Assembly: GCA_016721315.1 (NCBI GenBank)
Contig: JADKIL010000019.1
Location: 140,001-204,000 of the forward strand
Direction: 5' to 3'
Source of the DNA: Candidatus Villigracilis vicinus
GTDB taxonomy: Bacteria; Chloroflexota; Anaerolineae; Anaerolineales; Villigracilaceae
DNA length: 64,000 nucleotides
In this document: positions 1 to 9,578 of the stretch, one piece after another
Layout: each line of letters starts with the position of its first letter
Numbering within the stretch: the first letter of the stretch is position 1
Translations under genes and position numbers: made by a program
Notes under the pieces: generated by a model
Databases searched by the model: none
What the model was told of the DNA's origin: nothing
What the model saw: only the letters and a program-made list of their open reading frames with translations

Positions 1-1158
<1,158 letters not shown>

Positions 1159-1235
1159 TGTGATGCGGAGAAATTGGTACTTTTCCAAAAAATTACATCA
1201 ATTTGTTATTCAGGACAATTCACTTGTGAATTAGT

Positions 1236-1355
<120 letters not shown>

Positions 1356-1373
1356 GCTTTTCTTTACTTATTT

Positions 1374-1407
1374 GCCGTCTGCAGAAATGTAGGCGGCTTT
1401 TTGTTTT
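1374..1407 (+). terminator. Intrinsic terminator of the rRNA operon
   Basis: The arms GCCGTCT (1374-1380) and AGGCGGC (1391-1397) form a 7-bp stem with one G-T wobble, followed by TTTTTGTTTT. It lies directly after the 5S gene and before recQ. Confidence 0.85.
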
Positions 1408-1411
1408 CCTG

Positions 1412-1420
1412 TGCTAAAAT
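1412..1420 (+). promoter_or_regulatory. Extended -10 promoter for recQ
   Basis: TG-C-TAAAAT at 1412-1420 matches an extended -10 element. No good -35 is visible upstream, as is usual for this class. It sits 24 nt before the recQ start, with the ribosome binding site GGGAGG at 1435-1440 in between. Confidence 0.5.
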
Positions 1421-1444
1421 CCTTCATCTGAAAAGGGAGGCAAT

Positions 1445-3622
1445 ATGCAGACAACCACTTCCATTCTTAAAGACACTTTTGGCTATGATTTTTTTCGGCC
1501 GCTTCAACAGGAAGTAATCGAAAATATACTTGCACGCCGCGATACGCTGGCTGTTATGCCGACTGGTGGGGGGAAGTCGCTTTGTTATCAGATCCCATCA
1601 TTGATGTTCGAGGGTTTGACGGTGGTTATCTCTCCCTTGATCTCCCTGATGAAAGATCAAGTAGAACAACTGCGTGCTTTTGGCGTACCCTCCGTTTTCC
1701 TTAATAGCTCGCTCTCCCCTCAGGAATACCAGGAGAATATGGACTACGTGAAGCGTGGTGAGGTTAAATTACTTTATGTCGCGCCGGAAACTCTCCTTAC
1801 TCCACGGATACTTGCGCTTCTTTCCAGCCTGAAAGTGGATCTGATAACCATCGACGAAGCCCACTGTATCTCAGAGTGGGGGCATGACTTTCGCCCGGAA
1901 TACCGCCAAATTGTAGAAGTCCGCAAAAAATTCCCGGAAGCTGTCTGTATGGCGTTGACAGCTACTGCCACCTCGCGCGTCCGTCAGGACATTCGGCATA
2001 CACTTAAGTTCCCGACCACAAATGAGTTTGTGGCCAGTTTTAACCGCGAGAATTTATTTATTGAAGTTTTGCCGAAGCAGGAGCCAAATCGGCAGGTCCT
2101 TGAAATTATTGATCGCCACAAAGATCAGTCGGGTATTATTTATTGTTTTTCTCGCAAACAGGTGGACGAACTTTCTGCTTTCCTCAGTGTAAAAGGATAT
2201 TCGATTCGCCCATATCATGCCGGATTGAATGATGCCGAACGCCGCCGTAATCAAGAGTTGTTCATCCGTGACGATGTACAGATCATTGTGGCTACGGTTG
2301 CTTTTGGAATGGGAATCAATAAACCAAATGTTCGCTTTGTCATTCACTATGACCTGCCAAAAAGTATTGAGGGGTATTATCAGGAAATCGGACGTGCTGG
2401 GCGTGATGGACTGCCTGCGCAGTGTACATTGCTCTATAGTTATGCGGATGTTGCTAAATTAAATTACTTTATCGATCAAAAGGAAGGCGACGAAAAGCGT
2501 GTAGCCATTGAGCATTTAAATGCCATTGTTCGATTTGCCGAGGATGAGCGTAATTGCCGCCGTAAGCCGTTACTCAACTATTTCGGCGAAGCTTACTCCG
2601 CCGAGAACTGCTCCAACTGCGATAACTGCAACTCTGCCCCGACCCCGCTGACCGATATTACGATCCCTGCGCAAAAGTTCCTTTCCTGCGTTAAGCGCGC
2701 GGACGAGAAGTTCGGTGCTGGGCATATTGTGGATATATTGCTAGGCTCAAAGAATGAGAAGGTGTTACGTTGGGAGCATGAAAAACTCTCCACATACGGG
2801 ATCGGTAAGGAGTGGGACAGGAAACAGTGGATGCATCTTGCCCGTCAACTACTTTCTCTGGGATATCTAAAGCAGGATGGGGAGTTTTATACGCTTAGCC
2901 TGACGGTAAAGGCGTTGGAGTCGCTGCGGAAGCGCGAACCCATTTTCGGTGTTATGCAAGAGGCGATGGAACGCGTCAAGAATGATGGAAAGAAAAAAGA
3001 AGAAGAGTTGGAGTATCATCGCGGGCTTTTTGCCATTTTGCGCCAGAAGCGCAAGGAGTTGGCGGACGAGGCTGGGGTGCCACCGTATGTGATCTTTCCG
3101 GATCGGACTTTGATAGAAATGGCGGCGTATTTTCCGCAATCACAAGATAGTTTGCTGGCGATTTCGGGGGTAGGGCAGGTAAAGGCACGCCAATATGGTG
3201 AGGCATTTTTGCGTGTTATTCAAGATTTTTCTGGAAAGCATGGGCTGAGCGAAAGGAAAAAGGAGGCTCGTCGGGATAAAAGTGATGCAGGGCGCAGGTA
3301 TGTGCTGATCGGTGAGTTGTATAACGGCGGTGAGACGGTACCAGGGCTGATGGACCGTTATAAGGTGACCAACGCGACTATTTTGGATCATCTGACGCGT
3401 TTTGTTTTGGCTGGCAATGAATTGCGTAAAGGCAATGATCTTGAGACTTTGACGACTGCCACCCCAGACCAAAAGCAGGCTGTGTTTAAGGTATTTGATG
3501 AGGTTGGGACGGCAATGCTGAAACCAGTCTTTGACAGGCTGGATGGGGCTTTAAGCTACGATGACTTGAAGGTTTTGAGGCTTATGTATCAGGTTTTGGG
3601 GCGGGGGGACGTTGGGAAATGA
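1445..3622 (+). CDS. recQ: ATP-dependent DNA helicase RecQ
   Basis: This 725-aa superfamily 2 3'-5' DNA helicase acts in recombination and fork repair. Visible parts are Walker A MPTGGGKS at residues 38-45, the DEAH box at 137-140 followed by the RecQ aromatic-rich loop CISEWGHDFRPEY, and motif VI QEIGRAGRDG. The zinc-binding RQC Cys cluster (CRRKPLLNYFG...ENCSNCDNC) follows, then an HRDC domain around residues 525-600 (FPDRTLIEMA...ISGVGQVKARQYG). A C-terminal helix-turn-helix-like tail follows (around 620-715, with RYKVTNATILDHL). The tail makes it longer than E. coli RecQ (about 610 aa). The start is the ATG after GGGAGG. It is monocistronic. Confidence 0.96.
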   Translation: MQTTTSILKDTFGYDFFRPLQQEVIENILARRDTLAVMPTGGGKSLCYQIPSLMFEGLTVVISPLISLMKDQVEQLRAFGVPSVFLNSSLSPQEYQENMDYVKRGEVKLLYVAPETLLTPRILALLSSLKVDLITIDEAHCISEWGHDFRPEYRQIVEVRKKFPEAVCMALTATATSRVRQDIRHTLKFPTTNEFVASFNRENLFIEVLPKQEPNRQVLEIIDRHKDQSGIIYCFSRKQVDELSAFLSVKGYSIRPYHAGLNDAERRRNQELFIRDDVQIIVATVAFGMGINKPNVRFVIHYDLPKSIEGYYQEIGRAGRDGLPAQCTLLYSYADVAKLNYFIDQKEGDEKRVAIEHLNAIVRFAEDERNCRRKPLLNYFGEAYSAENCSNCDNCNSAPTPLTDITIPAQKFLSCVKRADEKFGAGHIVDILLGSKNEKVLRWEHEKLSTYGIGKEWDRKQWMHLARQLLSLGYLKQDGEFYTLSLTVKALESLRKREPIFGVMQEAMERVKNDGKKKEEELEYHRGLFAILRQKRKELADEAGVPPYVIFPDRTLIEMAAYFPQSQDSLLAISGVGQVKARQYGEAFLRVIQDFSGKHGLSERKKEARRDKSDAGRRYVLIGELYNGGETVPGLMDRYKVTNATILDHLTRFVLAGNELRKGNDLETLTTATPDQKQAVFKVFDEVGTAMLKPVFDRLDGALSYDDLKVLRLMYQVLGRGDVGK

Positions 3623-3635
3623 GAGGCTAATCGTC

Positions 3636-3664
3636 TTCTCATCTTTGGACGAATCGTGTATAAT
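3636..3664 (+). promoter_or_regulatory. Sigma-70-type promoter for rpsU-infA
   Basis: TTCTCA (3636-3641, 4/6 match to TTGACA) lies exactly 17 bp before a perfect TATAAT (3659-3664), between recQ and rpsU. The predicted transcript begins near 3671 and has a leader of about 170 nt before the rpsU start. Confidence 0.7.
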
Positions 3665-3778
3665 CCTGTCCGCAGGTTCGGCAGTGGATCTATTCCGCTT
3701 GGTGTCACAAGGAGAATTGAAGCGCAATTATTGATCGTAGGATCATGGAGTTCGTTTCAGGTTTTTTGAAGGACGCTT

Positions 3779-3815
3779 TCGGCTGAGTCTGTGAATGACA
3801 GCCGATTTTTTATTT
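3779..3815 (+). terminator. Intrinsic terminator or attenuator in the rpsU leader
   Basis: A perfect 7-bp stem TCGGCTG (3779-3785)/CAGCCGA (3799-3805) is followed by TTTTTTATTT. It sits between the promoter at 3636-3664 and the rpsU ribosome binding site. It must therefore either be read through, attenuate rpsU-infA, or end a separate small transcript of about 140 nt. Confidence 0.7.
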
Positions 3816-3841
3816 CCATAACGGAAAGGAGGTGACAACCA

Positions 3842-4039
3842 GTGGCAAGTGTCAATTTAAGAAGTGGTGAATCCCAGGATTCATTGCTCAAACGTTTCCG
3901 CAAAAAGGTCGTGAAGAGCGGTGTTCTCAGCACGGTTCGCCGCAAACGCTGGTTCGTTTCCAAGAGCGAAACCCGCCGTATGGAGAAGAAGAAGGCAATC
4001 CGCCGCATTAAGCGTCGCTCCTTCAAGGACAATGAATAG
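3842..4039 (+). CDS. rpsU: 30S ribosomal protein bS21
   Basis: This 65-aa, very basic protein starts at a GTG. It has the bS21 pattern: a short acidic N-terminus, then FRKKVVKSGVLSTVRRKRWF and a Lys/Arg-rich helix EKKKAIRRIKRR. bS21 binds the 30S subunit near the anti-Shine-Dalgarno site and helps initiation. The ribosome binding site is unusually complete: AAAGGAGGTGA at 3825-3835, a near-perfect complement of the 16S 3' tail. infA follows 12 nt downstream, so the two initiation components are co-transcribed. The leader carries a terminator-like hairpin. Confidence 0.93.
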   Translation: MASVNLRSGESQDSLLKRFRKKVVKSGVLSTVRRKRWFVSKSETRRMEKKKAIRRIKRRSFKDNE

Positions 4040-4051
4040 GAAGAGGCATGT

Positions 4052-4303
4052 ATGACTAAAGAAGAAGGCAAAATCAGAGTGGACGGTGTTGTGATTGAAG
4101 CATTGCCCGGCACCCAGTTCCGCGTGAAGCTTGATAATGGTCACGAGGTTCTGGCGTACCTTTCGGGTAAGATGCGCAAGCATTACATTCGTATTTTGTT
4201 GGGAGACCGTGTTGCCCTCGAAATGTCCCCTTATGATATGGCTCGCGGACGCATCACGTTCCGCCAGCGCAAGCAAGCTGCCGCCGCTCCTGTTGAAGAA
4301 TAG
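4052..4303 (+). CDS. infA: Translation initiation factor IF-1
   Basis: This 83-aa S1/OB-fold protein binds the 30S A site during initiation. Family hallmarks are IRVDGVVIEALPGTQFRVKLDNGHEV, then LAYLSGKMRKHYIRILLGDRVALEMSPYDMARGRITFR, with a short Ala-rich tail. It is slightly longer than E. coli IF-1 (72 aa). It lies 12 nt after rpsU, with GAAGAGG as ribosome binding site, and is followed by a strong terminator. The usual ribosomal operon neighbours (secY, rpmJ) are absent, so the rpsU-infA pairing is a local arrangement. Confidence 0.95.
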   Translation: MTKEEGKIRVDGVVIEALPGTQFRVKLDNGHEVLAYLSGKMRKHYIRILLGDRVALEMSPYDMARGRITFRQRKQAAAAPVEE

Positions 4304-4320
4304 TCCTTGCAAATAGAATA

Positions 4321-4350
4321 AAAAAAGCTCTCCGTTCGGAGAGCTTTTTT
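4321..4350. terminator. Bidirectional terminator between infA and the minus-strand flavoprotein
   Basis: AAAAAAGCTCTCC-GTTC-GGAGAGCTTTTTT is a perfect inverted repeat with A/T tracts on both sides. It can end both the infA transcript and the converging minus-strand transcript. Confidence 0.93.
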
Positions 4351-4368
4351 GTTGCTTATTCATGTTTA

Positions 4369-5370
4369 CTAAGGAAGATCGCGCCAAGAACTGAGTACTT
4401 TCATGTAGTTTGCGCGTTCAAATGCTGCTGGTTCTTTGACGTTTTTCTGGCTCATGCTGCCCTGCATCTGTTCGATGGAGGTGTATTCATGCGATTCCAT
4501 CCACCAGCTTAATTCATTCAGCATTTCGGGCAGGATCTTTTCGCCGTTATGGAGGAGGTTGGATGCCATCATGGCGACCTTGGCGCCTGCCATCATGGCT
4601 TTGAGCACATCGGTATGGGTGTGGATGCCGCTGGTTAGGGCATAGTCTGTGTTGACCTTGCCGTACAAGATCGAGATCCAGCGTAGGGGGAGGCGCAGGT
4701 CGGCGGATGTGCTCAGGTCGAGGCTGTGAACGATATCCAGTTCTTCGAGATCAAAGTCAGGTTGGTAGAAGCGGTTGAAGAGGACGAGTCCGCTTGCGCC
4801 TGCATCCACGATGCGTTTGGCAAAATTGGGCAGGGATGTTACGAACGGACTGAGTTTCACAGCCAGGGGAATCTTGATGGAAGATTTTACTTCTGCTACC
4901 AGTTCTACTTGTGCATTTTCCAGGTCGATTGCGGTCAGGTTCGGGTCGGTGGAGAGGAAGTACAAGTTCAGTTCGAGTGCATCGGCTCCGGCTTCTTCGA
5001 TGCGTTTGGCATAGCTGGTCCAGCCGCCTTTGGAGACGCCGTTCAGGCTGCCAATCACCGGAATGTTCACGGCTTTTTTCAAGGCGGCGAGCTGATTAAG
5101 GTATTTTTCCGGGCTGACGCTGTACATGCCGCCGTCCGGCAGGTAGGTGAGGGCTTCGGCAAAGGAGTCGGTGCCGCGTGACAGAAAATGGTCCAGTTCT
5201 AGGCTTTCGTGGATGATCTGTTCTTCGAAGAGTGAGTACATCACAATGGCAGAAATGCCCGCTTCTTCCAATTTTTTGGCTGTATCTAATTTCTTTGAGA
5301 GCGGCGAAGCCGAAGCAACGAGCGGATTCTTTAATTTTAGTCCGAGATAAGAGGTGGATAGTTCAGTCAT
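4369..5370 (-). CDS. Dihydroorotate dehydrogenase-like flavoprotein
   Basis: This 333-aa TIM-barrel protein is of the dihydroorotate dehydrogenase type. It opens with the family N-terminus LSTSYLGLKLKNPLVASASPLS. It has strand motifs PVIGSLNG, ADALELNLYF, IPLAVKLSPF and GASGLVLFNRFYQPDFDLE, and a C-terminal FMN-phosphate-type segment (AMMAGAKVAMMASNLL). The ATG at 5370 is chosen over an upstream one because AAAGGA precedes it by 8 nt and the upstream extension overlaps a terminator. It follows nifJ on the same strand. In many anaerobes this paralogue accompanies PFOR, so a redox role coupled to ferredoxin is possible. True pyrimidine synthesis is not shown by the sequence. Confidence 0.85.
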   Translation of the reverse strand: MTELSTSYLGLKLKNPLVASASPLSKKLDTAKKLEEAGISAIVMYSLFEEQIIHESLELDHFLSRGTDSFAEALTYLPDGGMYSVSPEKYLNQLAALKKAVNIPVIGSLNGVSKGGWTSYAKRIEEAGADALELNLYFLSTDPNLTAIDLENAQVELVAEVKSSIKIPLAVKLSPFVTSLPNFAKRIVDAGASGLVLFNRFYQPDFDLEELDIVHSLDLSTSADLRLPLRWISILYGKVNTDYALTSGIHTHTDVLKAMMAGAKVAMMASNLLHNGEKILPEMLNELSWWMESHEYTSIEQMQGSMSQKNVKEPAAFERANYMKVLSSWRDLP

Positions 5371-5392
5371 AAGAGTGTCCTTTGTTAGGGGT

Positions 5393-5420
5393 AAAAATGG
5401 GCGAGAGGTTATCTCGCCCA
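5393..5420 (-). terminator. Intrinsic terminator after nifJ
   Basis: On the minus strand a perfect 9-bp stem (TGGGCGAGA/TCTCGCCCA, 5-nt loop) is followed by a T-tract (complement of 5393-5397). It lies between the nifJ stop and the downstream flavoprotein start. It probably reduces, rather than abolishes, expression of the second gene. Confidence 0.8.
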
Positions 5421-5429
5421 TTGTAAAAC

Positions 5430-8400
5430 CTATTCTTTTTTATCGCTGTCTTTTTCGTAGTGCATCGAAGCCATCTGTTGGTATAGCGTCCAGCGAGACT
5501 TGGCGTCATGCTGGGCTTCCTTCATCAATTCCTCGGCACGCTCTTCGTTCATTTGAGTCAGCATCTTGTAACGGGTTTCATTGTATGCATATTGTGTGAA
5601 TGGGATGCTCGGTTCTTTCGATTCCATCACGAGCGGATTTTGTCCGTTCAGTGCGAGGCGCGGATCGTAGCGGAACATGGGCCAGTGACCGGATTGTACT
5701 GCAAGTTTTGTCTGATCTAGGCTGCGCGCCATATCATAGCCGTGTGCGATACATGGGCTGTATGCAATGACCAGAGAGGGACCATCATAGGCTTCGGCTT
5801 CAAGCAGAGCTTTTAGCGTTTGCTGGTCGTTGGCGCCCATCGCCACTTTGGCGACGTACACATACCCGTACGACATGGCGATCAGCCCAAGGTCTTTCTT
5901 TGGCATGCCTTTTCCGCTCATGGCGAATTTGGCAACTGCCGCCCGCGGCGTGGATTTGCTGGATTGACCGCCGGTGTTTGAATACACTTCGGTATCGAGC
6001 ACGAGAATGTTCACATTGCGTCCACTGGCAAGGACATGGTCCAAACCACCGTAGCCGATGTCGTATGCCCAACCATCGCCGCCAATGATCCAAACGGATT
6101 TCTTGACGAGGTTGTCGGCAAGACTAATGAGATCTTTCGCGCGGGTGTCACTGGATTTACTGAGTTTATCCTTCAATTGGGCAACTCGTTCACGTTGAGC
6201 GCCAATTCCCGTTTCGTCTTCCTGATTGGCATTCAAAATGGCGGTTACCAACTCGGTGCCCACGGTCTGTTCGAAAGATTTGAGCAATTCCTGAGCATAT
6301 TCATGTTGTTTGTCGATGGTCAGGCGCATGCCCAAACCGAACTCGGCGTTATCTTCAAAAAGCGAGTTCGACCAGGCAGGTCCGCGACCTTCGGCATTCT
6401 TCGCCCACGGGGTGGTGGGCAGGTTGCCGCCATAGATGGACGAACAGCCAGTGGCATTCGCGATCACGGCGCGGTCGCCGAATAACTGCGAAACGAGCTT
6501 CACATACGGAGTCTCACCACAACCTGCGCAAGCGCCGCTGAACTCGAACAATGGGCGCAGCAACTGCGCATTTTTGATGGTGGACGGATTGATCAACTTG
6601 CGGTCAAGGTCGGGGATGTTCATGAAGAAATCCCAATTCTTGGCTTCAGCTTCGCGTAACGCTGGCTGCGGTTCCATGTTGATCGCCTTGCGTCCTACCG
6701 CGGTCTTGTCCTTCACCGGGCAGACTTCCACGCACAACGTACAACCGGTGCAGTCCTCGGGGGCAACCTGCAAGGTGTAGGCATAGCCTTCGCCAAATTC
6801 CTTGAACTTTGACTTGACGTGTTTGAACGTCTCTGGTGCACCGCTAAGTGCGTTCTCTTCATATACCTTGTGGCGGATGACCGCATGCGGACAGATCATG
6901 ACGCACTTCCCGCATTGGATACAAATATCTTCGTTCCATACTGGGATTTCCAGCGCGAGGTTGCGTTTTTCCCATTGGGTGGTGCCGGTGGGGAAGGTGC
7001 CATCGACAGGGAAGGCAGAGACGGGTATGTTGTCGCCGTCTGAGTCGATGATCTGACCGAGTACATTCCTGACGAAGTCAGGCGCTTCAGCCGGGACCGG
7101 GAGCCTGCGAGTCGTCTTTGAGCTAACCTTTGCCGGAACCTTGACCTCATAAAGATTTGCCACAGTTGCATCCACAGCTTCAAAGTTCTTTGCAACCACG
7201 GCTTCACCGCGTTTGCCATAGGTCTTTTTGATGGCGTACTTGATCTGTTCGATGGCTTGTTCTCTCGGCAGGATGCCGCTGATGGCGAAGAAAGCGGTCT
7301 GCATGATGGTGTTCATGCGTCCGCCCATGCCGGTCTTTTCAGCCACTTCATAGCCATTGATGACGTAGAACTTGAGTTTCTTCTCAATGATGTCTTTTTG
7401 AACTTCCTGTTCAAGATGATCCCAGATCTCTTCAGGACCATATAAGCTGTTGAGCAGGAAAATGCCGCCTTCCTTGGAATACTTGAGCATATCCACACGT
7501 TCGAGGAAGGAATACTGGTGGCAGGCGACGAAATTTGCCTGATTGGCTTCGATGAGATACGGTGCGCGGATGAACTTGGGTCCAAAGCGCAGGTGAGACA
7601 TGGTCACCGTGCCGGATTTCTTTGAGTCGTAATAGAAGTAGCCTTGGGCAAAGTTCTCGGTTTCTTCGCCGATGATCTTGATCGAGTTCTTGTTCGCACC
7701 CACAGTCCCATCTGAGCCGAGACCGAAGAAGACACAGCTGACCATTCCTTCAGATTCGATGAAGAATGAGGTGTCTATGGTGAGGGAGGTGTGAGATACA
7801 TCGTCGTTGATACCAACGGTGAAGTGATTTTTTGGCTCGGGCTTGCTCAGCTCATCGAAGACGGCTTTAGCCATTGCCGGGGTGAATTCTTTGGAAGATA
7901 AACCATATCGTCCGCCGATAACCTTGATGGTGGATCGTTGACCTTCGACCAACGAACTGATCACGTCCATGTAGAGGGGTTCGCCCATGGAACCGGGTTC
8001 TTTGGTGCGGTCTAGCACGGCAAGGGATTTGACGCTCTTGGGCAGTGCCTTGATGAAATGTTCTACAGAGAAGGGGCGGTAAAGGCGTACTTGCAATACA
8101 CCCACTTTTTCGCCTTTTTTGGTGAGGTAATTTGCTGTCTCTTCAGCAACTTCGCCGCCGGAACCCATGATGATAATGACGCGCTCGGCATTGGGGTCGC
8201 CGGTGTAATCGAACAGGTTGTAGTGGCGCCCGGTAATCTTGGCAAACTTATCCATCATCTCTTGTGTGATGGCAGGAACAGCCGCGTAATATGGATTCGA
8301 GGCTTCGCGCATCTGGAAGTAGACATCCGGGTTCTGGGCGGTGCCGCGCAGGGTGGGGTGCTCGGGGGTGAGTCCACGGGCTCGATGGGCGCGGACTAGA

Positions 8401-8993
8401 TCCTCGTCTAGCATGAGGCGCAGTTCTTCATCCGATAATTGGATGATCTTGTTGACTTCGTGTGAGGTCCTGAAGCCATCGAAAAAATGTAGAAAGGGGA
8501 CGCGTGCTTTGAGGGTCGCGGCTTGCGAGATGGCTGCGAAGTCTTGCGCTTCCTGCACGGAGGCGGAGGAGAGCATTGCCCAACCGGTCTGGCGGACGGC
8601 CATCACGTCTTGGTGGTCACCGTAAATGGAAAGGGCGTGGGCGGCGATGGCGCGCGCGGCAACATGGAAGACGGTGCTGGTAAGTTCACCAGCGATCTTG
8701 TACATGTTTGGGATCATCAACAATAAGCCCTGAGACGCGGTGAAGGTCGTAGTTAGTGCGCCGGTCTGGAGGGCGCCATGCACGGTTCCGGCTGCGCCGC
8801 CTTCAGATTGCATTTCAACCACGAGCGGGACGGTGCCCCAAATGTTCTTCTTGCCCTTGGCAGACCATTCGTCTGAGAATTCGCCCATCGCGGAGGATGG
8901 GGTGATCGGGTAAATGGCGATCACTTCGTTGAGACGGTGGGCAACGCTTGCGGTTGCTTCGTTTCCGTCGATCATAATGACATTCTTGTTCAT
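5430..8993 (-). CDS. nifJ: Pyruvate:ferredoxin (flavodoxin) oxidoreductase
   Basis: This 1187-aa single-chain PFOR oxidatively decarboxylates pyruvate to acetyl-CoA and reduces ferredoxin. The domains are in canonical order. First come the pyrimidine-binding domain (DGNEATASVAHRLNEV and YPITPSSAMGE), the transketolase C-type domain and the EKR region. A 2[4Fe-4S] ferredoxin insert follows (CIQCGKCVMICPH and CTGCTLCVEVCP). Last is the TPP-pyrophosphate domain (CAGCGETPYVKL, ATGCSSIYGGNLP, EVYSNTGGQSS). The length matches the family (about 1170-1200 aa). The start has AGGAG 8 nt upstream. It marks oxygen-sensitive, ferredoxin-linked pyruvate metabolism. A palindrome upstream (9075-9111) may be an operator. 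Confidence 0.97.
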   Translation of the reverse strand: MNKNVIMIDGNEATASVAHRLNEVIAIYPITPSSAMGEFSDEWSAKGKKNIWGTVPLVVEMQSEGGAAGTVHGALQTGALTTTFTASQGLLLMIPNMYKIAGELTSTVFHVAARAIAAHALSIYGDHQDVMAVRQTGWAMLSSASVQEAQDFAAISQAATLKARVPFLHFFDGFRTSHEVNKIIQLSDEELRLMLDEDLVRAHRARGLTPEHPTLRGTAQNPDVYFQMREASNPYYAAVPAITQEMMDKFAKITGRHYNLFDYTGDPNAERVIIIMGSGGEVAEETANYLTKKGEKVGVLQVRLYRPFSVEHFIKALPKSVKSLAVLDRTKEPGSMGEPLYMDVISSLVEGQRSTIKVIGGRYGLSSKEFTPAMAKAVFDELSKPEPKNHFTVGINDDVSHTSLTIDTSFFIESEGMVSCVFFGLGSDGTVGANKNSIKIIGEETENFAQGYFYYDSKKSGTVTMSHLRFGPKFIRAPYLIEANQANFVACHQYSFLERVDMLKYSKEGGIFLLNSLYGPEEIWDHLEQEVQKDIIEKKLKFYVINGYEVAEKTGMGGRMNTIMQTAFFAISGILPREQAIEQIKYAIKKTYGKRGEAVVAKNFEAVDATVANLYEVKVPAKVSSKTTRRLPVPAEAPDFVRNVLGQIIDSDGDNIPVSAFPVDGTFPTGTTQWEKRNLALEIPVWNEDICIQCGKCVMICPHAVIRHKVYEENALSGAPETFKHVKSKFKEFGEGYAYTLQVAPEDCTGCTLCVEVCPVKDKTAVGRKAINMEPQPALREAEAKNWDFFMNIPDLDRKLINPSTIKNAQLLRPLFEFSGACAGCGETPYVKLVSQLFGDRAVIANATGCSSIYGGNLPTTPWAKNAEGRGPAWSNSLFEDNAEFGLGMRLTIDKQHEYAQELLKSFEQTVGTELVTAILNANQEDETGIGAQRERVAQLKDKLSKSSDTRAKDLISLADNLVKKSVWIIGGDGWAYDIGYGGLDHVLASGRNVNILVLDTEVYSNTGGQSSKSTPRAAVAKFAMSGKGMPKKDLGLIAMSYGYVYVAKVAMGANDQQTLKALLEAEAYDGPSLVIAYSPCIAHGYDMARSLDQTKLAVQSGHWPMFRYDPRLALNGQNPLVMESKEPSIPFTQYAYNETRYKMLTQMNEERAEELMKEAQHDAKSRWTLYQQMASMHYEKDSDKKE

Positions 8994-9074
8994 TCTTTGG
9001 CTCCTGTAAAAGGCGATTTGCCTTGTATTTCCTCAATGGACAAGTGTATTCCCACGGGATGAATTACGTTAGTT

Positions 9075-9111
9075 ATATATGACTTAAATCCCCCTGCGGG
9101 ATGTCATATAT
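9075..9111. promoter_or_regulatory. Palindromic element upstream of nifJ
   Basis: ATATATGAC (9075-9083) and GTCATATAT (9103-9111) form a perfect 9-bp inverted repeat. Inside it is a second dyad ATCCC/GGGAT. It lies about 80-120 bp upstream of the nifJ start and has no T-tract, so an operator is more likely than a terminator. No -35/-10 pair could be assigned with confidence nearby. Confidence 0.45.
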
Positions 9112-9132
9112 TGGATAGGATTGGTGGAAATA

Positions 9133-9161
9133 AAAACACCTCGATGTTTTCGAGGTGTTTT
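9133..9161. terminator. Terminator after the DUF4406-like gene
   Basis: AAAACACCTCG (9133-9143) and CGAGGTGTTTT (9151-9161) form a perfect 11-bp stem with flanking T-tracts in both directions. On the minus strand it follows the gene ending at 9181. Confidence 0.9.
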
Positions 9162-9180
9162 GACGGATTTTGAACGATTG

Positions 9181-9555
9181 TCATTTTGAGATATCGGCGA
9201 TCTCATCCAATGAATAGAATATTTTTGCACCTTTTTCTTTGGCTGTACTGACCATTAAATCAGCGCCTGATGATGCGCCGCCAACACGCAGGACGGCATC
9301 ACATTTTTCAAGTAGACGTACAGCCACAGGGTGGAAGATTTCATTGAATATTTCATCGCCGGTTTCTTTGGAACCTGCCAACGCCAGTAATGGCAACGCA
9401 AACCATTCGCCGAGGACTGGGATATGTCCCTTGCGGAAGATTGGCACGGCAAATGACTCCATGAAATGGACGTTGGCTGCGATCTTTTCCGGGTCGTCGT
9501 TTGTGCCAGAGCGGTAAGGTCCGGCGATCAGGATCATCATTGGTTTTTGTGACAT
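9181..9555 (-). CDS. DUF4406/nucleoside 2-deoxyribosyltransferase-like protein
   Basis: This 124-aa protein has the Rossmann-like fold signature of the nucleoside 2-deoxyribosyltransferase superfamily. It has an N-terminal ILIAGPYRSGTNDDPEKIAANV (nucleotide-binding loop), a central helix FMESFAVPIFRKGHIPVLG, the strand CDAVLRVGGASSGADLMV and a C-terminal GAKIFYSLDEI. The GPY...N and GASSGAD motifs place it near DUF4406. Its substrate cannot be read from the sequence. AGGAG precedes the ATG. It is the last gene of a NUDIX-transporter-DUF4406 set (gaps of 19 and 23 nt), which hints at nucleotide or metabolite salvage. Confidence 0.75.
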   Translation of the reverse strand: MSQKPMMILIAGPYRSGTNDDPEKIAANVHFMESFAVPIFRKGHIPVLGEWFALPLLALAGSKETGDEIFNEIFHPVAVRLLEKCDAVLRVGGASSGADLMVSTAKEKGAKIFYSLDEIADISK

Positions 9556-9578
9556 TGTATTCTCCTAGTTCTACGATT

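Noticed and set aside
3718..3774. Possible leader peptide in the rpsU 5' region (ATT or TTG start after AAGGAG)
   Set aside because: The spacing from AAGGAG is only 1-2 nt and the start is rare. There is no support beyond an open frame of under 20 codons.
4726..5181. 151-aa plus-strand frame opposite the flavoprotein gene
   Set aside because: It is antisense to a clearly recognised gene, and its composition mirrors that gene's codon bias.
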